A stretch of DNA of 42,260 nucleotides from Polyangiaceae bacterium (GTDB lineage: Bacteria; Myxococcota_A; Polyangia; Polyangiales; Polyangiaceae). Shown here piece after piece: positions 24,860 through 34,657 of the stretch. The stretch's first letter is position 1. Every line of letters starts with the position of its first letter. The notes beneath the pieces are model-generated. The model worked only from the letters and a program-made list of their open reading frames with translations, did no database searches and had not been told where the DNA came from. Both the position numbers and the translations under genes were made by a program. The stretch spans positions 1-42,260 of the forward strand of contig WQYX01000030.1 in NCBI GenBank assembly GCA_009781005.1, read 5' to 3'.

Positions 24860-27610
24860 CTAACTTGATAAGCGCAGACCGATCGGCAGCCCCTCGCCGA
24901 GGATCGCGATGCGCTCGTCTTCACCGACCTCGACGAGCTCGCGCACGGCCCGAATCCACGCGGGCTTGCTGTGGATCGCAACGAGCTTCTTCTCGACCTC
25001 CTTGCGGTGTCTCTCCGAGACGTCGCGCGCTCGGTCGCCTGTCACGCGCGCGAGTTGCACCGCGGCGTGCGGTGCCGTCGAGACGGCATCCCACTTGAGC
25101 CGCAAGATCCGGTCGAGCCACGCTTCCGCGTTCTTCGCCGGCACCACGTGATGCACGCTTGCGTAAAGGGGCACGCGCGCGCCGATACGACCGAGATCCG
25201 ACCAGAGCCGCGGATCGCCGGACGACCACGTGCGCTCGACGACCCATTCGCCCAGCACGACTCGCCGCGCGACCGGGACGCGCTCGAACGAAGCCAGCGT
25301 CGTGAGCAGTTCATCGGGCATCTCCGGCATGCGTTTCGGCTTCTTCAGCCCCGCGTCCGCGGGCGCGATCACGGCGTCCATCGCGTCGCGAAATGCAGTC
25401 TGCATCGATTCCGTCATCCCGCCCGCGATGCGCCGCCACGCGATGAAGAAGTGCTGCCAACCGCGTGCCTCGCCGGGAAACGCGAGCCTGCTTTCGAAGA
25501 GGGGCCACGCGCGCGCGACACGCGCGACATCGCCGGGATCGCCGACGCCCGGACGCATGCAGTAGCCGAGCAAGAGCCAGTAATTGCGCTCGTGCGGAGC
25601 GCTCCTCCGCCGCGCACCCGGGTTGTCGAGAAGGCGGTCGGCCAAATCGCGTGCAGTCTGCATGGTCCACGACGCGCGATCGCCAAGGACCTTCTCGAGA
25701 TCGCGCACGACATCTTTCACCTCGCGCGGATCGGCCTCGCCTTTTCGACCGAAGACGCGCTCGATGGTTCTGTCGACCTCGGCTCGCTTGACCGTCGATC
25801 CCGCTTTCGCGCTCTGTGGAGTCATGGACGGCGGCGGCGACGCACCTGCCGTGCGCGCGCCTTCGCGGAGCGAAAACTCGAGACGGTGACTTCGCGTTGG
25901 GACATCTTCGCTGCCCGTGATCTCCGTGCATGCGAGCGCAAGCTGCCCCGTCGCAAGGAGCTCGCCACCGAGATGCACGGGCACGATCTCGGCGTTGCTC
26001 GTCTTCGGGATCCGTGCGACGACCGCGGGCAACCGTTCGAAGCTCTCCTCGTCGATCGTCACGAGCGCGCCCGCTTCGTCGCGCGCGACATCCGACGCGA
26101 ACATGTCGAAGCGCACGCTGCGCCCAACGACGAGCTCGAAACGGCGGCCTGCTTCGTAGTGGACCCCCTCCTTCGCACCACGCGGCAATATGCATACTGC
26201 ACGCATTTGGGGCGAGCCCGAATCGTCGGAGGCAACGGCCACGTAGCAGCCATGCGAGGCTCCGCTCTCCACGCGGTAGACCATCCCCCGCCGCGCGAGG
26301 CCGTAGCGGACGGCGCCGCGAGCAACCGCCAGATCCGGATCGCGGTTGGCGAGCATCGCGGGCGGCTTGCCACCGCCCCATGCGGTCATCGCATCGAGCA
26401 GTGCACGGACGATGGGCGTCGCATGAAAGACACCACCGTTCAGGAGCACGGCATCGGGCACACCGTTCGGCAGCGACGCTGCGTGCCGCAAGAGAAACTG
26501 GCGCACGTGGCGCGTGATCTCGGGATCGCGCTCGTACGGCAATCCGAACGCAACGATGCCACCGCGCGCGCGTGGGGGTTGGGCGTCGCCGGAGACCATT
26601 GGAAAGAAACCGCCGAGCAAGAGCTCGAAGACTTCCTCCTTCGTGAGCGTCGTCGTGCGCGCACCACCAACGAGCCTGCCTCCGCGCCCCAAGACCGTGA
26701 CCTTGGCTGCACTCGCTGCGCCAGAGAAAATTCGTTCCTTCGCCTCGCGACACGACGCAACGAGCGCTGCGAGATCGGCCGGCTCGAGGCAACCATTAGG
26801 TTGCACCATACGCGCTTCGGCAAAGTGCGCGAGCGCGAGATCCATGTTGTCGCCGCCGAGAAGAATGTGCCGCCCGACCGCCACGCGCCGCACGGTGAAG
26901 CCGTCGTCGTCCTCGTCGCCCGTGGAAGGCGCCACGGACATGAGCGAGAGATCGGTCGTGCCTCCACCAACGTCGCACACGAGCACGGTGCGCTCGCCGT
27001 GACGCGCGAGTTTCAACACGGCGCGCTTGTCCTCGAGCGCATCGTAAAATGCGGCCGTGGGCTCCTCGAGCAGCGCTGGCTCGAGCCCGACGTTCTCGGC
27101 CGCTTTCAGCGTCAAGACGCGCGCGACTTCATCGAACGACGCCGGCAGCGTGAGCACCACGTCCTGATCCGCAAGCTTCGCCGTTGGGTGCGCCGCATCC
27201 CATGCATCACGGACGTGCGCGAGGATGCGTGCGCTTGCATCCACGGGCGAGATGCGCGGCGAGCCTTCGTCGTGCGAGGCTCCCCATGGAAGGATCGCGG
27301 CGAGCCTGTCGACGGCAGCGTGCGAAAGCCAGCTCTTGGCCGACGAGACATAGCGCGCGGTGATTTCGCTGCCGCGCCGGCGCGCAAACTCACCGACGAC
27401 CCAATCCGGATCGCCCGGGATCTCGGATGGAAGCGGCGCGTAAAGCGAGGATGCCAGAAGCGGCCGCGCCTCCATGACGCGCGCGGCGGTGAGCTGAGGC
27501 ACCTCGAAGATCTTTGGTCGCGGCGGAGTTGCGCGCGCGACGAGCTCCGAGAACGCCACCACCGTGTGCGTGGTTCCGAGATCGATGCCGACGATGAACT
27601 GCGCACCCAT
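24860..27610 (-). CDS. Large Hsp70-family protein with C-terminal DUF3731-like region
   Basis: 916 residues. The first ~400 form an Hsp70 nucleotide-binding domain: 'FIVGIDLGTTHTVVAF' (phosphate 1), 'VVLTLPASFDEVARVLTLKAA', 'LLEEPTAAFYDAL', 'VLVCDVGGGTTDLSLM' (phosphate 2) and 'LLNGGVFHATPIVRALLDAM' (adenosine). Then a short beta segment, and from about 580 a long helical, arginine-rich region (VFGRKGEADPREVKDVVRDL..., 'WLLLGYCMRPGVGDPGD', 'WQHFFIAWRRIAGG') in place of the DnaK peptide-binding domain. This fits the Hsp70-DUF3731 type. It probably hydrolyses ATP, but its client is unknown and the J-protein partner is not evident. It follows the smaller Hsp70 after 33 bases and belongs to a three-gene cassette. 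Confidence 0.88.
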   Translation of the reverse strand: MGAQFIVGIDLGTTHTVVAFSELVARATPPRPKIFEVPQLTAARVMEARPLLASSLYAPLPSEIPGDPDWVVGEFARRRGSEITARYVSSAKSWLSHAAVDRLAAILPWGASHDEGSPRISPVDASARILAHVRDAWDAAHPTAKLADQDVVLTLPASFDEVARVLTLKAAENVGLEPALLEEPTAAFYDALEDKRAVLKLARHGERTVLVCDVGGGTTDLSLMSVAPSTGDEDDDGFTVRRVAVGRHILLGGDNMDLALAHFAEARMVQPNGCLEPADLAALVASCREAKERIFSGAASAAKVTVLGRGGRLVGGARTTTLTKEEVFELLLGGFFPMVSGDAQPPRARGGIVAFGLPYERDPEITRHVRQFLLRHAASLPNGVPDAVLLNGGVFHATPIVRALLDAMTAWGGGKPPAMLANRDPDLAVARGAVRYGLARRGMVYRVESGASHGCYVAVASDDSGSPQMRAVCILPRGAKEGVHYEAGRRFELVVGRSVRFDMFASDVARDEAGALVTIDEESFERLPAVVARIPKTSNAEIVPVHLGGELLATGQLALACTEITGSEDVPTRSHRLEFSLREGARTAGASPPPSMTPQSAKAGSTVKRAEVDRTIERVFGRKGEADPREVKDVVRDLEKVLGDRASWTMQTARDLADRLLDNPGARRRSAPHERNYWLLLGYCMRPGVGDPGDVARVARAWPLFESRLAFPGEARGWQHFFIAWRRIAGGMTESMQTAFRDAMDAVIAPADAGLKKPKRMPEMPDELLTTLASFERVPVARRVVLGEWVVERTWSSGDPRLWSDLGRIGARVPLYASVHHVVPAKNAEAWLDRILRLKWDAVSTAPHAAVQLARVTGDRARDVSERHRKEVEKKLVAIHSKPAWIRAVRELVEVGEDERIAILGEGLPIGLRLSS

Positions 27611-27643
27611 TCGGAGGGTGTTTACCAGCCGCCGCGAGCGACG

Positions 27644-29478
<1,835 letters not shown>

Positions 29479-29482
<4 letters not shown>

Positions 29483-30069
29483 AGCTCCACCTCGGCCTGG
29501 GCAACGATGCGTGCGTCGTGCTCGCCAACAGCCGTGGGCAGCGAGATTGCGGTGACCTTCCAACCGCGATGCTGAAGCGTGCCCGTGTACGGCGCCGTGC
29601 CCTGCACGTTGCCAGTGAGCTTCACTTCCTCCGCGTTGAACCCCGGAGGCAAGGTGACACGAGCACCTTCCTGTTCCGCGCGTACAGCTTCGAAGGTCAC
29701 GTGAGCGCGCAATGCTTTGCGACAGCCCGCATGCACGATGCGCGCTGCAGCTCCGATGTCAGAATCAGCGAAGCTCGCGACGTCTTCTTCGAGGAAATCG
29801 ATGAGCCGGCCTTCGCGCTGGAGCAATGCGAGAAGTTGGAGGGCCGCGTCGATCGGCGGTGCGGCCGGCGCGATAGGCGCGGACTGCACGGTAACGACAG
29901 GCGCCGGTTCGGGCGCGGCCTCGGGGAGCACACGCTCCTTTTCATGCGCCGGCGGGAGCTGCTTGATGTCGTAGACGTCACGCGCGTAAACGCCGTTGAA
30001 CAGGACGCGGAAGAAGCAGATCCACGCAAACCAGAGCCTCGTCAGAAAGGACAGCGGAGGGGAAGGCAC
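29479..30069 (-). CDS. DUF2760 protein
   Basis: 196 residues from a GTG at 30069, where the family's amphipathic/hydrophobic start lies (FLTRLWFAWICFFRVLFNGV, residues 8-27). An Ala/Pro-rich linker (about 48-72) leads to a domain of helices and strands (LQLLALLQREGRLIDFLEED, 'VHAGCRKAL', 'GTLQHRGWKV') typical of DUF2760. Its stop overlaps the start of the following Hsp70 gene, so the two are translationally coupled; in other proteobacteria DUF2760 genes also sit directly before this Hsp70 pair (recalled context). Inference: a dedicated, possibly membrane-attached cofactor or client adaptor for the two Hsp70 proteins. Its biochemical activity is not established as far as I know. Confidence 0.82.
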
Positions 30070-30104
30070 GGCGGCGCATTTTAGTCACTGAACAGTGCTG
30101 CGGT

Positions 30105-30370
30105 CTAATTCCAGAGACGGGAGACCACCCAATGGCCCCCAGGATGAGTCCATGAAAGGACGATGATCCGCCCGTCTTTCGCACGCGCGCTACTGTGGAT
30201 GTCCCAAATGACATTCCTCCCGGTATCGTGGGGGAGTCAAATATGGCGCCCGTGGGGGAGGGGTATTCGTTCTTCCGTCCGTGCCAAACGAAGTATCCCG
30301 CGCGCCGTCGTCCATGAAACGCGAGACGGCCTCCAGCGGCGTGGTGTTAGGCATATTAGTAAGGTGCTCG
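30105..30370 (-). pseudogene. Delta-60 beta-propeller remnant, C-terminal part
   Basis: Reverse-strand reading gives TTPLEAVSRFMDDGARDTSF then GTDGR, a stop, and in another frame ARAKDGRIIVLSWTHPGGHW then VVSRLWN and a stop at 30107-30105. Both parts parallel the C-terminus of the intact delta-60 lipoprotein (ALESVWRFTDDGAADISFGV and ARVQKDGRIVVLTWTDQNIL...SRLWN). It is a decayed paralogue, broken by an internal stop and a frameshift. Confidence 0.7.
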
Positions 30371-30432
30371 AGGGGTGACCGATGCGCCACCCCTCGCCGC
30401 GAATTGCCCTTTCTCGGATGGGAACCAATTGG

Positions 30433-30540
30433 TTACTGCCACACGGGTGTGATCTTGCGGATTTTGTTGTTCCAGCTATCGGCAACGTAGATAATCCTGT
30501 CAGGATTAGTCTTCAGGCGATCCACCAGGTCCATCACCCT
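30433..30540 (-). pseudogene. NHL-repeat beta-propeller remnant, C-terminus
   Basis: Reverse frame ending LKTNPDRIIYVADSWNNKIR then KITPVWQ and stop at 30435-30433. 'IYVADSxNNKIRKI' is the NHL-repeat hallmark. Only about one blade is recognisable; upstream is lost at the MITE-like element side. A second decayed propeller gene next to the delta-60 remnant. Confidence 0.5.
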
Positions 30541-30637
30541 CCGTCGGGGGCTCGAACGCGTCCAGATGGCCGTCGAAGGTGTCCTCGCTTGGCAGGACCT
30601 ATGAGCCCAATGACAAGGCTATGCCGGGGGATTGTTA

Positions 30638-30825
30638 GAGCGAGTTCGACAGCCGTCGCGAGCGAATCGAGGCTAGGGCGGAGCGCGAGGAGCCCGCGAA
30701 AGCGTACTTGTCGTACGTGCGCAGGCACCGCAGCGCCCACCTGAGGTCCCGCCGCAGGCGGCCGGGCAGCGCCGAAGGCGCCATCGAAGCGAATCGATTC
30801 GCGCAGCAGGCTGCCCTACACGCTC
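30638..30825 (+). mobile_element. 188-bp MITE-like palindromic element abutting a stop codon
   Basis: Begins GAGCGAGTTCGACAGCCGTC and ends with ...GCAGCAGGCTGCCCTACACGCTC, imperfect inverted repeats of about 37 bases. It is flanked by TTA on both sides (30635-30637 and 30826-30828), a TNA-type target duplication. The right-hand TTA is the stop codon (TAA on the reverse strand) of the delta-60 lipoprotein gene. 49 bases (30650-30698) are identical to the half element at 16432-16480. It is too short to encode a transposase; the related IS5-family element at the left edge is a candidate driver. Confidence 0.65.
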
Positions 30826-32166
30826 TTAGTTCCAAAGGCGGGAGACCACCAAGATGTTCTGGTCGGTCCATGTGAGAACAACGATCCGTCCGTCCTTTTG
30901 CACGCGCGCCGCAAAGGAACACCCATTCGTGAAGTCTGCAAGGGAAGAGGTTGTCGCTTGCCCGTTGACGCCAAATGAAATGTCCGCCGCACCATCGTCC
31001 GTGAAACGCCAGACGGACTCCAATGCGGGTGGGGAGCACGTGGCCACAAGGAGATGGTTTTGATTGTCAAGGGAAACGTAAGGCAATGATCCGTATGTGC
31101 GAGCCATGGACAACCTGCCATTGTTACCAAATGTCGTGTCGAGATCCGTTCCATCCGCTTTGAAAGCCAACAAACCGGCGAAATTATGCGTCGCGATGAT
31201 TTTGCCGTCCGGAGTTATCACTGGCGACGTATGGCCCCACTGGAGTCCCTGCCCTAAGTCGACCATCGTCTGCCCATCGATTCCAAAGGATGTGTCGAGA
31301 GCACCGCTGCTATCGAGCTGCAGGATGCGAACGGCCTTGTCTTCAACAAGTCCGCTATTTCCAGGCCCATCAGCTAGAACAACGATTTTGCCATTCGGCC
31401 GCACTGCGAGGCCATCCGTAGTGTATATGTTGATATTCGTTAAATCCCAATTCGCATAGCCGCCGGCACCAAAGGTTGTGTCGAATTCTCCAGCACTCGT
31501 GATCTTCGCAACGTTTACAGTGAATCCATTCGTGTTCAAATCCGTAGCCGAAAACAACCCGATCACGCTGTCGTCCGGAGCAAGAGCGATTTGAACGACA
31601 TCGCCAGCCGTGTTTCCAAGTGCCGTGGCGGGAAAATTCGTAATTGTGCTGTTTTTCCCATTTGCATCGAGGATGCCGTAGGCTGCTACATCGTTTGCCG
31701 AGCCTCCCACGACAATGCTACCGTCCGAAAGGATCACCGCATCCGTCGGCGACAAACCATCCAGCGTGGCAATGCCGCTATTGCCATACGATGGATCGAG
31801 TATGCCATCGGGGGTAAGTCGCGTAACGCATGTTTCCGCGGTTGCGTTGATGCCCCCCGATGTGCAGCTGCCGGGCAGCAAAATAGAATCGTCCGCCGCC
31901 ACCAAGAGCGTCATCGGACTCAGCATTCCTCCGAGCGGGTTGATGACTCGGCCATCCGTTCCAAACGTGGTATCGAGGGTGCCTGCCGCGTGAGTCACGA
32001 CATCTCCGTCTTTGGGCAGAGATTCGGCGTCACCATCAGGCGTGTTTCCAGCGTCGCTTGACACTGGTTCCGTCACGGGTCGACTGCCAAGATCTTGCTC
32101 GGTAGTGCACCCGCCGAGCAAAAATAAAACGAAACAAGCGCTCAAGGGGAACAATTGTATTTTCAT
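30826..32166 (-). CDS. Delta-60 repeat beta-propeller lipoprotein
   Basis: 446 residues. Signal peptide with lipobox LGG-C20, short acidic linker, then a beta-propeller made of delta-60 repeats, whose hallmark 'LDxTFGxxGxV' occurs at about 64 (LDTTFGTDGRV), 121 (LDPSYGNSGI), 226 (FDTTFGAGGY), 290 (LDTSFGIDGQ), 347 (LDTTFGNNGR) and 394 (ADISFGVNGQ). Each blade also has a 'DGxIxV' turn (DGSIVVGG, NGKIVVLAD, DGKIIATH, DGRIVVLTW). Such proteins are surface-exposed or secreted and abundant in myxobacteria; the partner or ligand is unknown. The stop codon lies directly at the boundary of a mobile element. A decayed paralogue lies just beyond that element. Confidence 0.85.
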   Translation of the reverse strand: MKIQLFPLSACFVLFLLGGCTTEQDLGSRPVTEPVSSDAGNTPDGDAESLPKDGDVVTHAAGTLDTTFGTDGRVINPLGGMLSPMTLLVAADDSILLPGSCTSGGINATAETCVTRLTPDGILDPSYGNSGIATLDGLSPTDAVILSDGSIVVGGSANDVAAYGILDANGKNSTITNFPATALGNTAGDVVQIALAPDDSVIGLFSATDLNTNGFTVNVAKITSAGEFDTTFGAGGYANWDLTNINIYTTDGLAVRPNGKIVVLADGPGNSGLVEDKAVRILQLDSSGALDTSFGIDGQTMVDLGQGLQWGHTSPVITPDGKIIATHNFAGLLAFKADGTDLDTTFGNNGRLSMARTYGSLPYVSLDNQNHLLVATCSPPALESVWRFTDDGAADISFGVNGQATTSSLADFTNGCSFAARVQKDGRIVVLTWTDQNILVVSRLWN

Positions 32167-32219
32167 GATTACCGGTGGCTTGTGCCCATCTTGCAGAATC
32201 CATCATGGCATTTTTTCTC

Positions 32220-32975
32220 TCATGGCGAGCCGTCCAAGGCTGCGTCGACAGCAGGCATGAGCATGCTTGCGGGAAATGTTCTGCGGAATCGTGCTGCCTT
32301 GGCCGCAACCTCTTGATGCTTGCCAGCCGCGGCGAGCGCCTGAATCAAGACGACCTCCCGCTCTTCTTCAAGATATCCTCGCGGCCATCTTCGGGCGTGC
32401 TCATTCGCGGCAGCGATTGCGTCCGCGGGACGTCCGCGCGCGAGGGCCGCGCGCGCAACATCGAGCAACTCGCGCTCCTTCGCGAGATCACCGCGCGCCG
32501 CCGATGACGCAGGAGCAGTCGTGCGCGATGCAACGGGTACCGGGGGCGGCAATGCTGTGACGGAGCTGCCACCGGTCGATGGCGCAGATGCAGCAATCTC
32601 GATGATCGGCGCGGAAGGAGGAGGATGACTCGCGGCAAGTACCGGTGTTGCCACCGGGTTTTCGCTTCGTTGAAGCAAGACAGCCGTCGAAGCAGAACCC
32701 GCAGCCCCACCCACCGCCAGCGCCGCCAGACCCACGCCGATAAGTTTCTTCGCTCCAACCGACACGCCCACCTTCATCGCCTTCATCGCATGTGGGGTTG
32801 CATCTGGAACTGCGGGACCGCCCCCACCTCCGGCCGAACCCGCGAGTGCGATTGCCGTCTCCACGCGATCAAACACTTCGGCCTTGAGCTTCGGATCGGG
32901 GGGGTGCGACCGACACTCAAGTTCAAGAAGGGCTGTCAATTCCGGAGGAAACGGGTCTTGTGAATCTTCAATCAT
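32220..32975 (-). CDS. Single-pass membrane protein, probable regulator of the ECF sigma factor
   Basis: 251 residues starting on an ATGA overlap with the sigma factor gene. Short cytoplasmic N-terminus with 'ELTALLELECRSHPPDP', one membrane helix (about 76-100, KKLIGVGLAALAVGGAAGSA), a Pro/Ala/Ser-rich periplasmic linker (about 108-165) and a helical C-terminal domain with TPR-like pattern (LLDVARAALARGRPADAIAA, 'HARRWPRGYLEEEREVVLIQALAAAG'). No zinc-binding anti-sigma motif is present. This layout is common downstream of ECF sigma genes in myxobacteria, so an anti-sigma or signal-sensing role is likely but inferred from position and topology only. Confidence 0.7.
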   Translation of the reverse strand: MIEDSQDPFPPELTALLELECRSHPPDPKLKAEVFDRVETAIALAGSAGGGGGPAVPDATPHAMKAMKVGVSVGAKKLIGVGLAALAVGGAAGSASTAVLLQRSENPVATPVLAASHPPPSAPIIEIAASAPSTGGSSVTALPPPVPVASRTTAPASSAARGDLAKERELLDVARAALARGRPADAIAAANEHARRWPRGYLEEEREVVLIQALAAAGKHQEVAAKAARFRRTFPASMLMPAVDAALDGSP

Positions 32976-33517
32976 GGCGTTCCTCCCTTCTTTTGAAGAT
33001 GATCCACAGCTTCACGAAAGTCGGCACGCGCGAGCCGGATCCGAGAGTAAACAGTGTTGACCGGAATGCCGAGTTGCGCCGCAATTTCCGGCGCATCAAA
33101 TCCTTCCATGTCGTGCATGACGACGATCGTTTGGCGATCGAAGTCCAAGCGACCGAGCGCGCGGAGGACAAGATCGCGCGCTTCAAGTGCGGGACGATGT
33201 TCGGTCGGAAGCGCAGACTCGTCATGGGCATCGTGGTTCCGATTGCGACCAAGCCGGCGATAGTTGGACGCATAACGTACCGCGAACGAGAAGAGCCAAG
33301 GTCGTATCGGACGAGCGCGATCGTAGTCACGCATACGACCGTGAACAGCGACAAAGAGTTCCTGCGCAACGTCCTTGAGATCGGCCTCACGTACCCCAAG
33401 GCGTCGGAGCGAACGGCACACGTAGTCGAACTCCGCGTCGAAGAGTTCGCGGAAGTCGGGGGAAAGAGCCCCTGCAGTTCGTTCGCTCGTCTGCACCTGA
33501 TCTGGACTTGTTTCCAT
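32972..33517 (-). CDS. ECF-type RNA polymerase sigma factor
   Basis: 181 residues from the ATG at 33517 (METSPDQVQTS...), the usual length. Sigma-2 domain about 25-92 (DYVCRSLRRLGVREADLKDV, 'AQELFVAVHGRMRDYDRARP', 'WLFSFAVRYASNYRRL') and sigma-4 domain about 118-172 (LRALGRLDFDRQTIVVMHDM, 'APEIAAQLGIPVNTVYSRIRLARADFR'). A longer open frame upstream (to 34147) is out-of-frame read-through of the neighbouring gene and was not used. It directs RNA polymerase to its own promoter set, normally held inactive by a co-encoded regulator. It is followed by the membrane protein (4-base overlap) and preceded, 13 bases away, by a secreted protein gene, so the three likely form one operon. Confidence 0.92.
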   Translation of the reverse strand: METSPDQVQTSERTAGALSPDFRELFDAEFDYVCRSLRRLGVREADLKDVAQELFVAVHGRMRDYDRARPIRPWLFSFAVRYASNYRRLGRNRNHDAHDESALPTEHRPALEARDLVLRALGRLDFDRQTIVVMHDMEGFDAPEIAAQLGIPVNTVYSRIRLARADFREAVDHLQKKGGTP

Positions 33518-33530
33518 CCACGGCAAACCG

Positions 33531-34538
33531 TCACGGCACCGTGACGACGACACCGAGTTCGAACGCTGCCGCGAAAGGAGGAGCTGTCCACACCGACGCC
33601 CCATCGATGGTGAGCGAGGTCCGCACGAGCGGGAACTCCGCGGACACGAGACCACGAAGAGCAAGAGCCGAAGAGAGCGGCAAGATGTAGCCGCCACGAG
33701 CACCAAGCGCGGCGATGAGCGACGTTCCGAGGCTCGGATGAACGACGTCCGGTGCACGTCCTTGAAGAACACCCAGTCTGCCGGTGCCGCACGCGAGCCA
33801 GCGACCCAAATGTCCACATGGAGAAAGTACGGCCGAAAACACCGTTGCCTGGACTCGATCGCCGGAGTCCGCTCGCGTCGTTCCTGGAGTCGTTTCGACT
33901 TGGCCAGACACCTCAAGGGAGAGCACGTCGCGCCGAAGTCCAACACCAACCCCGCCTCCGACCGCCGGTCCCGGCGCGAGCCCCACGGCCGCCAGCGCGC
34001 CTGCGGTCCCGAAGATCGTGATACGCGGCGAGTGACTCGATGGGGGCGCTTGCGGCGGAGCGCGTTGTTCCGGTGGCGGTGGTGGTGGTTCTGGCGGCGG
34101 CCGATCGTTGGTTGCTGGAGGAGGCGCGACGATCGCCGGCTGCACACTCCTCACGGGATCGATGGCGATCGCCACGGTGGTTGCGAGCGCCGACACGAGA
34201 GCCTCACACTTCGTGATTTCCCCATCGAGCTCCCGAACACCCGGGTTGGCTTGACCCGATCTCAGAACCTCCGCGCGTCCGTGCACGCGATCGCGAACAG
34301 CGCGCAGAGTCACAGAAACATGGTGTTCGCCATCTTGCTCGAACGGCTGGTATCCGAGACGCGCCGCTACTTGGTTTCGAAACGATTCCTCGTCAGGGCA
34401 AGGGCCCGTCGCACCAGACGCCGCGAAGGTGAGGGTGGCGGTCTGCAGGTTGTCGGCGGAGACTGGCTCGCAAAGAAGCAGGAACCCAAGTCCCGCGGCA
34501 AGGCTGAAAATCGTGCGACGGGTCGGAGGCGTCGTCAT
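33531..34538 (-). CDS. Secreted/outer-envelope protein of unknown function
   Basis: 335 residues from the ATG at 34538 (MTTPPTRRTIFSLAAGLGFL), which starts a clear signal peptide cleaved near VSA-DN; an ATG 21 codons earlier would bury it. N-terminal domain (about 30-150) with 'CPDEESFRNQVAARLGYQPF' and 'VSVTLRAVRDRVHGRAEVL', a pattern often seen in myxobacterial periplasmic proteins; a Pro-rich linker (PPPEPPPPPPEQR, about 150-180); then a glycine-rich, alternating C-terminal domain (about 190-335) that could be a small outer-membrane beta-barrel. The gene precedes an ECF sigma factor by 13 bases. Inference: envelope component under or reporting to that sigma factor. Confidence 0.7.
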   Translation of the reverse strand: MTTPPTRRTIFSLAAGLGFLLLCEPVSADNLQTATLTFAASGATGPCPDEESFRNQVAARLGYQPFEQDGEHHVSVTLRAVRDRVHGRAEVLRSGQANPGVRELDGEITKCEALVSALATTVAIAIDPVRSVQPAIVAPPPATNDRPPPEPPPPPPEQRAPPQAPPSSHSPRITIFGTAGALAAVGLAPGPAVGGGVGVGLRRDVLSLEVSGQVETTPGTTRADSGDRVQATVFSAVLSPCGHLGRWLACGTGRLGVLQGRAPDVVHPSLGTSLIAALGARGGYILPLSSALALRGLVSAEFPLVRTSLTIDGASVWTAPPFAAAFELGVVVTVP

Positions 34539-34657
34539 GAAGGGTCCGGCGCGCACCAGAATATAAGTAACAGCCGAGCGTCGCAATGGCCGCGGCGGCA
34601 ACCTTCTGGTTGCTCTCGCCGCGGCCTCGTAGAAATGATTCGATTACGGCGGGTTCA

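Noticed and set aside
30534-30740. 68-codon reverse ORF (MGAAVPAHVRQV...)
   Set aside because: Lies largely within the palindromic mobile element; reading through such a repeat gives an open frame by composition alone.
33518-34147. Upstream extension of the ECF sigma factor to 391 residues
   Set aside because: The extension is an Arg-rich reading of the neighbouring secreted-protein gene in another frame; ECF proteins are about 180 residues, matching the ATG at 33517.
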